NCBI GenBank assembly: GCA_963693305.1
Contig: OY855903.1
Location: forward strand, 34,436,751-34,500,750
Source of the DNA: Meandrina meandrites
Lineage: Eukaryota; Cnidaria; Anthozoa; Scleractinia; Meandrinidae
Reading direction: 5' to 3'
Length of the DNA: 64,000 bases
This document shows, piece by piece, positions 32,531 to 42,863 of this stretch (position 1 is the stretch's first letter; each line of letters starts with the position of its first letter). Both the position numbers and the translations under genes were made by a program. Under the pieces are notes generated by a model that was not told the DNA's origin, did not search any database, and saw nothing but the letters and a program-made list of their open reading frames with translations.

Positions 32531-33815
32531 CCTGCAAAAAACAGAAGTCGAAAATATTGAAACGAAAAAATATAGTAAAGGTATATAGTAGTACACTATA
32601 CATGTGAGTAATTCAGAAGCTTTTTCACTTCACTAAAAATTTGTCCAAAATGAAAAATGTCAAAATCCATATTCTTGAGGGTTAAGAGCTGAAATTTTGC
32701 ACAGTTGCTTCTGGCATGATAAACATTAGTTGGGGTGAATTTCAAGTGATTTGGCTGCGTACTTTTAGAATTACAAGTCTTTTTCTGCGCAGCCGCGGAA
32801 ATTTTAAAGTGGGAGGGGAACTCGACTTTCGGGTTTTTTTTCAATTAAAAATCAGGATTTAAGCCGACATTATTATGGTATATACCGTTGGAAAGATCTC
32901 GTTGAGAGAAACAATTTGATGTTAAGTATGGGGTTAGGGGATGAACAGTTTTTGAGATAATTAGACGCAAAGTCTCAAAAAGGAGGGGAGATCGACATAT
33001 TAAACACAAAAAGATCCCTTTACTAAAAAAATCCTCTCTCCTCACAGATTCAACATAAAGTCTTTTTTTAAACGTCGTTATAAAGGTAAGAAGTTTGTTG
33101 TTCACTGAAATAATTCTGCAGTTCAGCATTGCAACAAGAAAAAGTTGTGAAATCTCAAAGTTGCCCTAAAATGCAAAAAAAACGAAAATTAACATTTTCC
33201 TTGAACTTTGACCTTTAACCTACTTTTTAAATCGTACTATATCGACCTTGTATTCCCTTTTTCAAAAAGACAAATGCTTTCTCTTCCACATGCTAAAATT
33301 ATAAACCTTAACCCTTAACGGGTTAGAAGTTGTATGACTTCATTTGAATGTGCCTCTACCGTCAAACATTTTTTGGCCGAAAATGGGTTTTGGGTTAGGA
33401 AGTTTGAAGCGTCGTAACTATAGCAACTGTCAATCAAACAAGTCCATCTTTGGCACACAGATTGCTTATGACTTGTTCTATATGTGTTCCAAACTGCGTC
33501 GCAAAACCCTTCAGGACTTTTAAGATATGCCACATTAAATACAATGATCGAAAATCACATCTTGCAGTCTTCCACTTACAGCACACTCCAACATTTGGAC
33601 GTGATTGACAGGTGTCAATCAAGATAACAGGAGCTAACATCATAATATTCGTAAAGAACTGTTCATCTGTTAAAACATATCCAAGTTTCAAGTTGTTAGC
33701 TTTAATTCTTAATTTTTTACAAATTTTTCAAAGGTGACCTATATCAATCTTACAGTCACTTTAAGACAATTTGGTGACATATACTTGAAGTACATTTTCT
33801 CCAGACCTCGAGCTT
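32531..33815. repeat. Spacer repeat S, right part
   Basis: From CCTGCAAAAAACAGAAGTCG the sequence parallels 48126-49190. Shared phrases include GTAAAGGTATATA, TTAAGAGCTGAAATTTTGC, GGAGGGGAACTCGAC (32812) and GGAGGGGAGATCGACA (32983). No gene. Conserved blocks repeat at 34020-34500 as a further partial copy. Confidence 0.65.
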
Positions 33816-33990
33816 GTAAGGACACGCTTTTTTTTCTCCGATATTTTCGTTGTTTGGCACTCTTAAAACACTAGGTAGCAGCAAGCCAACTATCATCAAA
33901 GGTGTATAAGGTGCTTGAGCAACCTCCTCAAACCATTTTTTATCGATAATATTCGGTGTCTACTGCGCATGCGTTGCTCAACGTTAAAAG
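33816..33990 (+). repeat. Decayed copy of the recombinase-gene 5' block
   Basis: The stretch starts GTAAGGACACGC and contains TTTGGCACTCTTAAAACACT and AAGGTGTATAAGGTGCTTGAGCAAC, as in the three intact 5' blocks at 35055, 42039 and 49203, but then diverges with no gene downstream. It is a truncated relic. Confidence 0.7.
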
Positions 33991-35054
33991 TGCTCTAATT
34001 TCGTGCAGCCGCTACTGTGATGATGTACATTATTGGTGGTGAATTTCAGGTGATTTGGCTGCGTAATTTAGGAATTAGAAGTCTTTTTCTGACATTTTCG
34101 GACATTTTGACATGGAGGGGAACTCGACCTTGGGGTTTTTTGTCAATTAAAAATAAGAATTTAAGCAGACATCATTATGGTATATACCGTTGGAAAGATC
34201 TCGTAAAGAGGAACAATTTGATGTCATTTGATGTTCAAAACCGTGAAAAGGTTTTGAGATAATTAGTCGCAAAGTCTCAAAAAGGAGGGGAGATCGACAT
34301 GTCGAACACAAAAACATCCATTTACCAACAAAATTCTCTCTCCTCACAGATTCAACATTAAGGCTTGTTTTAAACGTCATTAAAAAGGTAAGCAGTTTAT
34401 TGTTTGCTAAAAAAATTCCTGAAGTTAAGCCTTTCAATTGTAGCAAGTTGTGATATCTCAAACTTCCCCTACAAGGAAAAAAAAAGAAATTTATCATTTT
34501 GGTTGAAATTTGTGACAGCTGTCAATCAAAGTTATAGGCGTGACCAAGGTAAAACATTCATCAAAATGTACAAACGCTAATGCTTTATCATGTTGCCAAG
34601 TTTCAGCTTGCTAGCTTTTAATGCAAATTAATTAAATTAATTAAATTAATTAAGATTTTTTTAAGAAAAGCAGTTTTGGGGACATTTTGGTGAATAAAAC
34701 CGCATATTTTAAAAAATCATAATAAATTTCACTTTTAACCGTTTGACTTGAAATTTGGCATTTTAACGTTAATTTAGATGTTCTTTCTATTGCAATTCTC
34801 AAAATGCACGATTTTTCTCCTGAGTCAGCAAAATTAAAAAGACGCGTTTTTGACAGCTGTCAATCAAAGTGATAGGCGTGTCCAAGGCAATACATTATAT
34901 CAAAATGTACAAACGCTAATGCTTTATCACGTTACCAAGTTTCAGCTTGCTAGCTTTTAATGCAAATTAATTATGATTTTTTAAAAAAGAGCAGTTTTGG
35001 GGACATTTCGGTGAATACAACTTAAAGTCCCCATTGCGTTTTGTTCTCGAAAGG
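33991..35054. repeat. Spacer repeat S, second partial copy
   Basis: It repeats the phrases of 32690-33130 (GGAGGGGAACTCGACC at 34113; GGAGGGGAGATCGACA at 34284) and then a block with TTGACAGCTGTCAA-like palindromes, found twice (34515, 34855) with nearly the same downstream 130 bp. It leads directly into the 5' block of gene 1. No gene. Confidence 0.65.
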
Positions 35055-35781
35055 GTAAGTACACGCTTTTATTGCTCCGTAATTTGTGCTATTTGGCACC
35101 CTTAAAACACTTCGCACAAGCAATCCAACTATCAGAAAAGGTGTATAAGGTGCTCAAGCAACTTCCTAGTGCATTCATTCCCGATAATTTGCGGTTGCTT
35201 GTGCGCAGGCTCTGGTCAAAGTTTAAGGGTGCAATTTGACCATGCATTATGTTGTTGGACCTCGTTATTACAACTTGAGGACCCTCTTGTGATTGTGTTA
35301 TGTTATAATATGCTTGACAATGTTGTAGGGAACCGTTTAGTGTTGGTTTTGTTCAAATCGGTTCCTTCGTTTATGATTTATGACGTCATTTGTGTCGAAA
35401 TTTCAATGGCTAAAATCTTTGCGAGGTTTTTATTCCATCTCGAGCGAATTATGCCTATACTTAGGTCTTAACCTAAGGAAAAGGTGCTGCAAATTTGAAA
35501 GAAAACGATTAAATCCTCGCAGAGTTATTAGCGTTTGAAATTTCGCCACAAAATTACCCTAGGATTCCATGCGGTCGTGTTTTTTACGCGAAAACGAGGC
35601 TAAACTTTAACCGCTTATATCTCCAAGGGGATTTAACCGTTTGACTTGAGATTTGGAAGTGTAGATCTTGCACCTAAGGACTACCTTTCGGTTGACACTT
35701 TTTTTTATAAAGGTTGCATTCTCTTCCATATAGCGTCAGTTAAAGTTTGACTTGAAATTTGGAAGACAAATACCCCACGAA
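35055..35781 (+). promoter_or_regulatory. Conserved 5' block of recombinase gene 1
   Basis: This 727-bp block starts with donor-like GTAAGTACACGC and is repeated before genes 2 and 3 at more than 90% identity by eye over long parts. Shared phrases are TTTGGCACCCTTAAAACACT, GAACCGTTTAGTGTTGG, AAATTACCCTAGGATTCC and AACGAGGCTAAACTTTAACC. It presumably carries promoter and 5' untranslated region. A short frame (35169-35471) recurs in the other copies, but the nucleotide identity alone explains that. Confidence 0.6.
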
Positions 35782-38700
35782 ATGGAGAAGCAAATATCAC
35801 AAGTGCTTTCCGTTCTCGACAAGGCCGGCGATGGCGACTCTCAAGCATTGAAGAACTTAAATCTGCATGAGGGATTTACCTTTGACGGCCCAGAGGAGAT
35901 CGATTCCAAGGGGTTCTCAGATGAGAAGATGAAGAGGGACATGGGGGAAATGGCGTTCCATGCAGCCGCCCTACAAAGGCTTGGCCTCGACAGAGCGGCC
36001 AAAATGGCAGAAAAGGGGCTGACATACATGATGTATGTCTCCCGCCAATTGCGGAAGAAGACTTTTAAGTTGAAGAGTTCCCTGGACGGTTCGGATCTCG
36101 CCGCAGACATGCACACCAACATCAAGGACATCTGCCGATCGGTGGATATGCTGCGTGAGGTCAATGAAATCGAGACGGCACGGATCCAGGGAGAAGGAGC
36201 GAGCGAGGGGCAAGGAGACGAGGAGGAGCAAGAGGGGGAGAGCGCGGAGGGGGAGAGCGCGGAGGAGGAAAGCGCGGAGGAGGAGAGCGCGGAGGAGCAT
36301 GACAGCGTTGAGCAGGCTACCAAAAGAGCAGCACCCTCCAGTCACCACCTCAACAGGAGGTGTGTTGTTAAAGGATGCAAGGGGTACCAGGGCCCAAACT
36401 TGAAACGCCACCTAAGGAACGTCCACGTCCGTAAGAACGACATCTTTGACACGGACGTGGACAAGTACTTTGCCATGGGCGCGCAAAGCAGAAAGAAGAG
36501 GGGTCCGCCTAGAAAAACCAAAGCGGGAAAGACCATCAAGGGGCGCTGGAAGCGGTGGTGTCCGGAGCCCAACTGCAAGTACATTGGGCCTTACCTGCCA
36601 GAACACCTACAAAACTTTCACAAAATGAAGAGGACCAGCACGCACTACAAGCTCTGTTTGAAGGTTGCGAAACGCTACGTGGGTTTGGCGGGGGAGCTGG
36701 ACAATATGGAGCAGCCAGAACCTGCCATTGTCCAGATCAGCAACCCCCCATCTCCATACTCCGCTTCATCATCGCCGCCAGCGTCGCCACCACCAAAGAG
36801 GGCCAAAAAAGCACCTCAACTGCAGTCAGATGATGACTCAGATGATGAAATAGTGCCGCCAACGCCCCAAAAAAGACCGGTGAGTGCAGCACGTGCACAA
36901 CCTGCACCACCGTCTACCTCATCATCTGCACCACCATCTGCTGCTGCTGCTCCATCATCTGCACCACCAACTGCTGCTGCTGCTTCGCATGCCAAATCAC
37001 GTGCAAAACCATCTGATGCTGCTGCTGCTTCATCGTCTACTGCACCACCATCTGCTGCTGCTGCTCCATCATCTGCACCACCAACTGCTGCTGCTGCTTC
37101 GCATGCCAAATCACGTGCAAAACCATCTGATGCTGCTGCTTCATCGTCTACTGCACCACCATCTGCTGCTGGTCCATCTTCGTCTGCTGCTGCTGCTGCT
37201 CAACCACCGTCTGCTCAATTATCTGCACCACCATCAGACCAGGAAGAAGATGACGACGAGAGTGACTATCCCCTTGTTGAAGACTTCTTTCTGGAGAAGG
37301 ACCCGAAGACCAACCGCCACAAGTGGCTTGTGCTGTACTACAGGCATTTGTTCACTCCAAATGCAGGGTTCCATAAGGAAAGAAACCGCCTACAGCACGC
37401 GTCGCAGGTCAGGCGGATCATTGAGCAGACGGACCCCAACGGCGATGACATCAGCTTCATGGCAGACGATGAAGGATCCAGAATCTGGATCGACTGGGTC
37501 GTGCCCAAGATGAAGACCTTGAAGCCAGGCACCGTCAAGTCATATCTGACCAGCCTGGAGATCTTCATCAACTATGTGACCAAGAAGGGCAAACGTCCGC
37601 ACCTTCCCCCCCTTGACCCCGACGTCAAAGATCAACTCTTCGACTTAGGGGAGAACCTCAAGAAATGGCGTAGGTGCGTGACGAAGGAGACTTCGGCACA
37701 AAAATGGGACCGGTACCAGCAGGAGAGTGAAACCCTGCTCAGCACGGACGATGTCCATAACATCATGGAATCAGAGCCGGCTGTGGAGGGCAGGAAAGCA
37801 CTGCAGGCTGCAGATTTGGCAGATAGCGTGGATGATCTATCGATTGCCCAGTACTGCGCCGCACGTGACTTCCTGTTGGTCACTCTCACCAGAGCAGCTG
37901 GAACGCGCCCTGGCCCACTGGAGACTGCGACCATCAGCATGTTCAACACGGCAGAGTGGGACGATAAAAACAGATGGAAGGTGATGCTTGTGTCGTCGCA
38001 TAAGCGACAGGAAGATGGTCCCGCACCAATCCCGATGGCACCTGACGTCGAGTACATGATGAGGGTGTTCATCAAAAAGCTTAGACCGTTGGTGTGTGAA
38101 GAGGAGGAGACGGACGACAACACAAGCGTGATCTTCCTCAAGTTGGATGGTGCACCATTCCAGAAGGGGACGATTGGGCGGCGGGTCACCGCATTTATAG
38201 CGAAGTCTGGCATTCGACCAGACAAACTCATGTCAGCCACAGACTTCCGTAAGTGGCTGGTGACCGAAATGAAGAGGAGGAAGAGGCAGGGCCTTCCTGT
38301 GGACGAAGAGCTCATGCGAAGGGTGATGTGCCACTCCAACAGAACTGCCAACGAGTGGTATATGCGTGAAAGCCTGAGGGAGCAGGCAGCCGAGGCAGCT
38401 GAGATGATCAAAGAGTATACTCAGCCATCGTCCACAGGCAAGAAAGAAGAGCAGGACTGTCCTCCCAAAGAGTTCACGTCATCTCCTAACCCATCAGCAT
38501 CTCCTTCAGAACCAGCCTCTCCAGCATCTCCTTCGAAGGAAGCTTCTACTTCGAAACAAGCTTCCTCTTCATCGAAATCCGCCCAATCGCCCTACTCGCT
38601 GACCAAAGCCCAAATCAAATGCATCAAAAATGTATTTGCGGACGACATCAGTCAGGGTGTGGAACCACGAAAAAAAAGAATCGTGGCCCTAATGAAGACA

Positions 38701-39084
38701 GAGCCTGCGCTGAAATCCATTGTACACTCCGAACCTCACGTAAAGAAGGTCATCGACCGAGTCAGGTACCTGTACCAAACTCGGGAGATGATCGACCCCT
38801 ATCAGCTGCCAGAGGAGAATGCAGCGGTGAGGACGGCTTCCTACGTCCTGTCCGGCAAACCTCTACCTCCACCTTCGTCCGTTGACTCTGGAAGGGTTGA
38901 GTGGTCTGATGAAGAGACCGACCTTATCCGCAAGGCCCTAAAAGGTTGGACGAAGTGTCCGAGGAACACGGAGATTAGGGCGCTGTTCTCCAAAACGCCG
39001 AGTCTTCAAAAGATCCTCAAGGCCAACACCTTCGAACGTGTACGGAACAAGGTGAAGAATGTCCTCAGGTCTCTCAGCAAGTGA
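35782..39084 (+). CDS. Zinc-finger / tyrosine-recombinase / Myb-like protein, unit 1
   Basis: The ATG at 35782 is preferred over 35752 because genes 2 and 3 start at the matching MExQ/N. The 1,100-residue protein has a helical N-terminus ending CRSVDMLREVNE, two C2H2-like fingers (about 193-214 and 259-281), an Ala/Pro/Ser-rich linker with a 114-bp tandem duplication (36928-37155), an acidic patch, a recombinase core-binding part (from about 512) and a catalytic domain. I place Arg709 (TRPGP), Lys741 (SSHKR), Arg823 in TDFRKW, His851 (MCHSN) and Tyr860 (EWYMR), nine residues after the His as in known recombinases. The His of the usual HxxR is replaced. The C-terminus has two helical DNA-binding-like parts, the last Myb/SANT-like (WSDEETDLI to FERVRNKVKNVL). 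Closest known relatives are Crypton-type elements. A full open frame over 1,100 codons argues for past or present selection. Confidence 0.75.
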   Translation: MEKQISQVLSVLDKAGDGDSQALKNLNLHEGFTFDGPEEIDSKGFSDEKMKRDMGEMAFHAAALQRLGLDRAAKMAEKGLTYMMYVSRQLRKKTFKLKSSLDGSDLAADMHTNIKDICRSVDMLREVNEIETARIQGEGASEGQGDEEEQEGESAEGESAEEESAEEESAEEHDSVEQATKRAAPSSHHLNRRCVVKGCKGYQGPNLKRHLRNVHVRKNDIFDTDVDKYFAMGAQSRKKRGPPRKTKAGKTIKGRWKRWCPEPNCKYIGPYLPEHLQNFHKMKRTSTHYKLCLKVAKRYVGLAGELDNMEQPEPAIVQISNPPSPYSASSSPPASPPPKRAKKAPQLQSDDDSDDEIVPPTPQKRPVSAARAQPAPPSTSSSAPPSAAAAPSSAPPTAAAASHAKSRAKPSDAAAASSSTAPPSAAAAPSSAPPTAAAASHAKSRAKPSDAAASSSTAPPSAAGPSSSAAAAAQPPSAQLSAPPSDQEEDDDESDYPLVEDFFLEKDPKTNRHKWLVLYYRHLFTPNAGFHKERNRLQHASQVRRIIEQTDPNGDDISFMADDEGSRIWIDWVVPKMKTLKPGTVKSYLTSLEIFINYVTKKGKRPHLPPLDPDVKDQLFDLGENLKKWRRCVTKETSAQKWDRYQQESETLLSTDDVHNIMESEPAVEGRKALQAADLADSVDDLSIAQYCAARDFLLVTLTRAAGTRPGPLETATISMFNTAEWDDKNRWKVMLVSSHKRQEDGPAPIPMAPDVEYMMRVFIKKLRPLVCEEEETDDNTSVIFLKLDGAPFQKGTIGRRVTAFIAKSGIRPDKLMSATDFRKWLVTEMKRRKRQGLPVDEELMRRVMCHSNRTANEWYMRESLREQAAEAAEMIKEYTQPSSTGKKEEQDCPPKEFTSSPNPSASPSEPASPASPSKEASTSKQASSSSKSAQSPYSLTKAQIKCIKNVFADDISQGVEPRKKRIVALMKTEPALKSIVHSEPHVKKVIDRVRYLYQTREMIDPYQLPEENAAVRTASYVLSGKPLPPPSSVDSGRVEWSDEETDLIRKALKGWTKCPRNTEIRALFSKTPSLQKILKANTFERVRNKVKNVLRSLSK

Positions 39085-39351
39085 ATCATTTTTGATGCAT
39101 TTGATTTCGGTTTTTTTCCGAGTTCCCGCTTAAAAATAAAAATACTAAAAAAAAAAAAAAATTACCTCGGCTGTTTAACGCTGGTCTAAGTCTGTGATAA
39201 TTGTCAGGGATAAAACACGAGCTGGGGTAGCCAACCCCCGGGGAGTGCCCCACGATTGTTCTCAGTCTTTTAAGTTCAGGGTTATCAGCCAGGGTACCAA
39301 AAAAATATGTGTTTAATGTCTTGTGTTGTTCAATGTTGCCCGGAAGAGAGA

Positions 39352-39385
39352 GCGGTTCCTGGTGTCTTGATGCCAGGTGAATTGC
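39352..39385 (+). other. Stem-loop SL-a, unit 1
   Basis: GCGGTT pairs with AATTGC (two G-T pairs) and CCTGG with CCAGG, with a TG bulge before the 3' arm. The same place in unit 3 (63293-63326) differs by one loop base. Confidence 0.65.
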
Positions 39386-39449
39386 TTGAGGACACGTGAT
39401 GGGCTTGTGTTTGTAATGTAATGTATATGTTTGTCCCCCGGATCCGAGG

Positions 39450-39486
39450 GCGGTTCCTGAATGCCTATTTAGGCCAGGTGAATCGC
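39450..39486 (+). other. Stem-loop SL-b, unit 1
   Basis: Three stacked helices: GCGGTT/AATCGC, CCTG/CAGG and GCCT/AGGC, with an AAT bulge on the 5' side, a TG bulge on the 3' side and a four-base loop. Compared with unit 2 (46486-46522) pairs change on both sides. Confidence 0.75.
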
Positions 39487-39534
39487 TCGATGACAGTGAA
39501 GGGTGTTGTGCTGTCCATGTGTGTTCCTCTCACA

Positions 39535-39629
39535 GTAGCCCTACCTTGTCGTGGTTGAGAGGCTTGCATGCCTTTATGAACCTGAGAGAATAAATCTCTC
39601 AAGGGGAGAGGCCAGACTAAAGGGGCTAC
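39535..39629 (+). other. Branched fold closed by GTAGCCC/GGGCTAC, unit 1
   Basis: GTAGCCC (39535-39541) pairs with GGGCTAC (39623-39629). Inside lie AGGC-TTGCAT-GCCT and GAGAG-AATAAAT-CTCTC hairpins. The same fold is kept at 63475-63569; it is not seen after gene 2. Confidence 0.55.
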
Positions 39630-39713
39630 CTTAGTATTATTATTATATTGATGGATATTAAAAAAATAAAGTTATAAATAGCAATGAACAGTTGTTTTTT
39701 TTGCTTGACCATT

Positions 39714-39878
39714 AGGGAGGGCGGCTCGACCACATAGGAGGGGAACTCGACCAGTAGGGAGGGCGGCTCGACCACATACGAGGGGAACTCGACCACTTGG
39801 GAGGGCGGCTCGACCACATAGGAGCGGGACTCGACCACTAGGGAGGGCGGCTCGACCACATAGGAGCGGGACTCGACC
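39714..39878. repeat. G-rich tandem array, 21/42-bp period (array A1)
   Basis: About eight subunits of 21 bp alternate between GGAGGGCGGCTCGACCACATA and GGAGGGGAACTCGACCAnTA types, giving a 42-bp higher-order period. The core CTCGACC is constant. Frames through it stay open only because 21 is a multiple of three. Confidence 0.85.
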
Positions 39879-40524
39879 TTCAAAAAAAATAAGAAAAAGA
39901 TCATAACTACCGCAGAAATCGATCAGGAGTTTACTTTCCCTGCATGTAGTTAAAAGAAAATTGAAAATTTGACCAAAATCGTGGGTCAAACCCCTTGAAA
40001 AAAAAAAAAAAAATTCCAAGATGGCGGACCTCTTGACTGGTTAACAAACTTTAAAAAAATTGTAATTAATTTTGCCTGTACTTATTCAGGCTGAAACCGT
40101 GCAAGGTAATAAACCGATAGTCAACCTCCATTTTGATTGGCTTAATAGCCTTCATGAAGACAAAGGCGCACGTCAATTTGATTGACAGCTGTCAAAATAC
40201 AGTTTTTTTTTTAAAGGCTAACTTAGCAAAAAAAATCATGCATTTTCAGAATTGCATCGGAAAGAACTTATCAAACTACATCACGATGCCCTGTCTGGGG
40301 TCAAAAGGTTAAAAGTTAAATTAATTATGATTTTTTTAAAAATTAATTAAAATTATAAGACTTTGTATGAGAAAAATATTCATTGCCCTCTAAACCGGTC
40401 AAAACAAAAAGTACTCAACCAAACTTAAACACGACAAACTAGGTCCAACACTTACTTAGTGTACCAAAAATCAGCTCATTACACCTAAATGCACAGGATC
40501 TAACGCAAAAACAACATCGAACAA
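39879..40524. other. Spacer without gene
   Basis: AT-rich. 39950-40020 (TTGAAAATTTGACCAAAATC, CCAAGATGGCGGA) is repeated at 63705-63765. A TTGACAGCTGTCAAAA palindrome is at 40182. Confidence 0.55.
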
Positions 40525-40684
40525 GGGAGGGGAAACTTATCGGGAGGGCGGCTCGACCAAACAGGAGCGGCACTCGACCATAGAGAGGGCGGCTCGACCA
40601 CATAGGAGGGGAATTCGACTACTAGGGAGGGCGGCTCGACCACATAGGAGCGGGACTCGACCAATCGGGAGGGGAACTCGACCA
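40525..40684. repeat. G-rich tandem array, second block (array A2)
   Basis: Further subunits of the same 21-bp family (GGGAGGGCGGCTCGACCA and GGAGGGGAACTCGACCA), less regular than array A1. It ends seven bases before the telomere repeat. Confidence 0.85.
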
Positions 40685-40694
40685 AGGAATCTAA

Positions 40695-40724
40695 CCCTAA
40701 CCCTAACCCTAACCCTAACCCTAA
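40695..40724. repeat. Telomere repeat tract (CCCTAA)5
   Basis: Five perfect CCCTAA units, flanked by TCTAA on the left and TTAG on the right. They are interstitial, between the G-rich array and the next spacer repeat. Confidence 0.95.
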
Positions 40725-42038
40725 TTAGATCCCTGCGCTGCTAATTTGCCCCCCTCTTGCCCCAATGGAGTCCAAACATACGGAATTCACTCACGTGACT
40801 TCAAACTTGATGTGACGTCACAATAGGCCATGCACTATGTCTGGTAGAAATTTGGCTTGATTTGGTTAAATATTAAATTTTTTACAATTTTTTGAAAAGT
40901 TAAATGTGGGCATTGTAGCACCAATGGGAGATTCGGCGAGAAAAAGCCCAAAAATGCCCAAATTTGGGCATGATTCCTTAGATTATGATAGGAAACACTC
41001 CATGCATTTACCCTACGCTAACCCTCGATGAACGTCTAAGATTTTTCGATGTTACAAAAAAATGCCGTCGAGGTATACATTCTGCACTAAATCTGACAAA
41101 AGTGGTAAATCAGACACTTCTTCAAAACAACTTTTTTATTTTTAAAATGCTCTCAAAGCTTTAGTTTTAGGGTTAACTCAATGAAAAAATTCACAGATAT
41201 AGACTAGCCCCAGTACATTCTCTGTTCCAAGTTTCATATTAATTGAATTAATTCTAAATTAATTATGAATTTTTTTCCACTCATAAGTCACCAACATTTT
41301 TCGGGGGGGCAAACGGAGTAAACATTTATCATACTTTTTCAGCTAGGGATTTAAAGCTATTAAAATGCAGTTTTTTTTATCACAATCTACTCGTTGACAT
41401 CTTTCATTTGATGTATTTAGATATTCTTAACCCTTAAATCTCTTGGAGATATCGGCTTTCAAAGTTTGATTTTGGGGGGCAATGTTACACTTTTTTGCAA
41501 AATATGTACTTGTACTAAAAAAATTGTCAAAAATTTATTTTTCAATATTTTGACTTTAAACTTTAACACGTTACAGATAAGGTAATAGGCTAACTTTTGT
41601 GAAGGTAAGTCAGAGAAACATGAAAATTTCGATGAGATATCAAAGACCAAATATGGCAAAAAAAAAAGTACTATGGCTACCTTACAACACTATATCTTCC
41701 TTGTTATTGCAGCTATCATCACCAAACTTAGTACAAAAACGTAAATCGATGCTATCTATTATTTGCTGTTTTTAGAATTTACGTTTTTCTGCTGAGTCAG
41801 CATTTTTTACAAAATTCCATGTTTTTGACAGCTGTCAATCAAATAGTCACGTGACTCTTGCCGATCATAACGTACAGCTCAAATCAAAATGTGGAGCTAC
41901 TAATGGGCTATCATCGTGCCAAATTTCAGCTCGAAAGGTTGAAAGGCAAATTAATTCTGATTTTTTAAAGGTAGGCCATTTTCAAAGACAGTCCAGTGAT
42001 CACATAATGAAGTCATATTTCACAAAGACCTTCAAACG
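40725..42038. repeat. Spacer repeat S', diverged type
   Basis: Starts TTAGATCCCTGCGCTGCTAAT after the telomere units, in the place where the S spacers start TTAG(C/A)... CCGCGG. Its G-rich phrases are of another type: GGGCATTGTAGCACC (40912) and GGGGGGCAATGTTACAC (41473). TTGACAGCTGTCAATCAAA at 41825 and CAAATTAATT at 41947 align with 34855-34970. No gene. Confidence 0.6.
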
Positions 42039-42863
42039 GTGAGTACACGTTTTGTTTTGCTCCGCAATTTCTGCTGTTTGGCACCCTTAAACACTACGCA
42101 GAAGGAATCTAACTATCGGAAAAGTTGTATAAGGTGCTCAAGCAACTTTCTTGTACATTTTTTTCCGATAAAGAACGATTGCTTGTGCGCAGGCTCTGGT
42201 CAAAGTTAAGGGTGCAATGTTTGACCAATTATTATGTTGTGGGACCTCGTTATTAGAACTTGAGGACCCTCTTGTGACGTTGTTGTGTTATTATATGCTT
42301 GACAATGTTGTAAGGAACCGTTTAGTGTTGGTTTTGTTGAAATCGGTTCCTTGCTTTATGATTTATGATGTCATTTGTGTAGAAATTTCAATGGCTAAAA
42401 TCTTTGCGAGGATTTCATTTTATCTCGAGCAAATTGTACATTTACTTAGCTTTTAACCTAAGGGATAGCCACTGCAAATTTGAAAGAAAACGATTAAATC
42501 CTCGCAGAGTTATCAGCGTTTGAAATTTTGGCACAAAATTACCCTAGGATTCCATGCGGTCGTGGTTTTTAACGCGAAAACGAGGCTAAACTTTAACCGC
42601 TAATATCTCCAAGGGGATTTAACCGTTTGACTTGAGATTTGGACATGTAGTTCTTGCACCTATGGACTACCTTGCGGTTGAAAATTTTTTATAAAGGTTA
42701 AATTCTCTTTGAGATAGCGTCAGTTAAAGTTTAGCCTTGTTTACTGGAACAGGATTTAACCGTTTGACTTGAGATTTGGAAGTGTATTTCTTGCAACTAA
42801 AGGCTACCTCTTGGCTCAACCTTTTTTATAAAGGTTACATTCTCTTTGACATATCAGTGGAAA
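42039..42863 (+). promoter_or_regulatory. Conserved 5' block of recombinase gene 2
   Basis: Begins GTGAGTACACG and matches the unit 1 block at roughly 92-95% in the parts I compared (42280-42640). It is about 100 bp longer because a TTAACCGTTTGACTTGAGAT phrase is present twice (42620, 42753). Confidence 0.6.

Larger units (their letters stand above)
39085..39670 (+). other. Conserved 3' block of unit 1 with RNA-like structure
   Basis: After an A-rich run (39147-39162) the block repeats after gene 3 almost base for base and partly after gene 2. It holds TCAGGGATAAAACACGAGC, a GC-rich part with GGGGTAGCCAACCCC and GGGGAGTGCCCC mini-hairpins, two stem-loops (39352-39385, 39450-39486) and a folded segment 39535-39629. 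It ends in TATTATTATTATATTGATGG and an A-rich tail. It probably is the 3' untranslated region and element end. Confidence 0.65.

Noticed and set aside
36816..37513. Overlapping long frames inside the Ala/Pro/Ser linker of gene 1
   Set aside because: They are shadows of the GCT/CCA triplet repeats of the real gene in other frames or on the other strand.
39352..39486. Hammerhead or other self-cleaving ribozyme
   Set aside because: I looked for the CTGATGA and GAAA core around the stem-loops and did not find it.
39714..40684. CRISPR-like array of direct repeats
   Set aside because: The repeats run continuously without unique spacers, the unit is 21/42 bp, and the genome is eukaryotic. It is a minisatellite.
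39626..40685. Minus-strand proteins with VVEPPSL-type repeats
   Set aside because: The frames are open only because the 21-bp repeat is a multiple of three; no start context, no domain, and the array is a non-coding minisatellite.
40695..40724. Chromosome end
   Set aside because: Only five telomere units, with more array sequence on both sides; it is interstitial.
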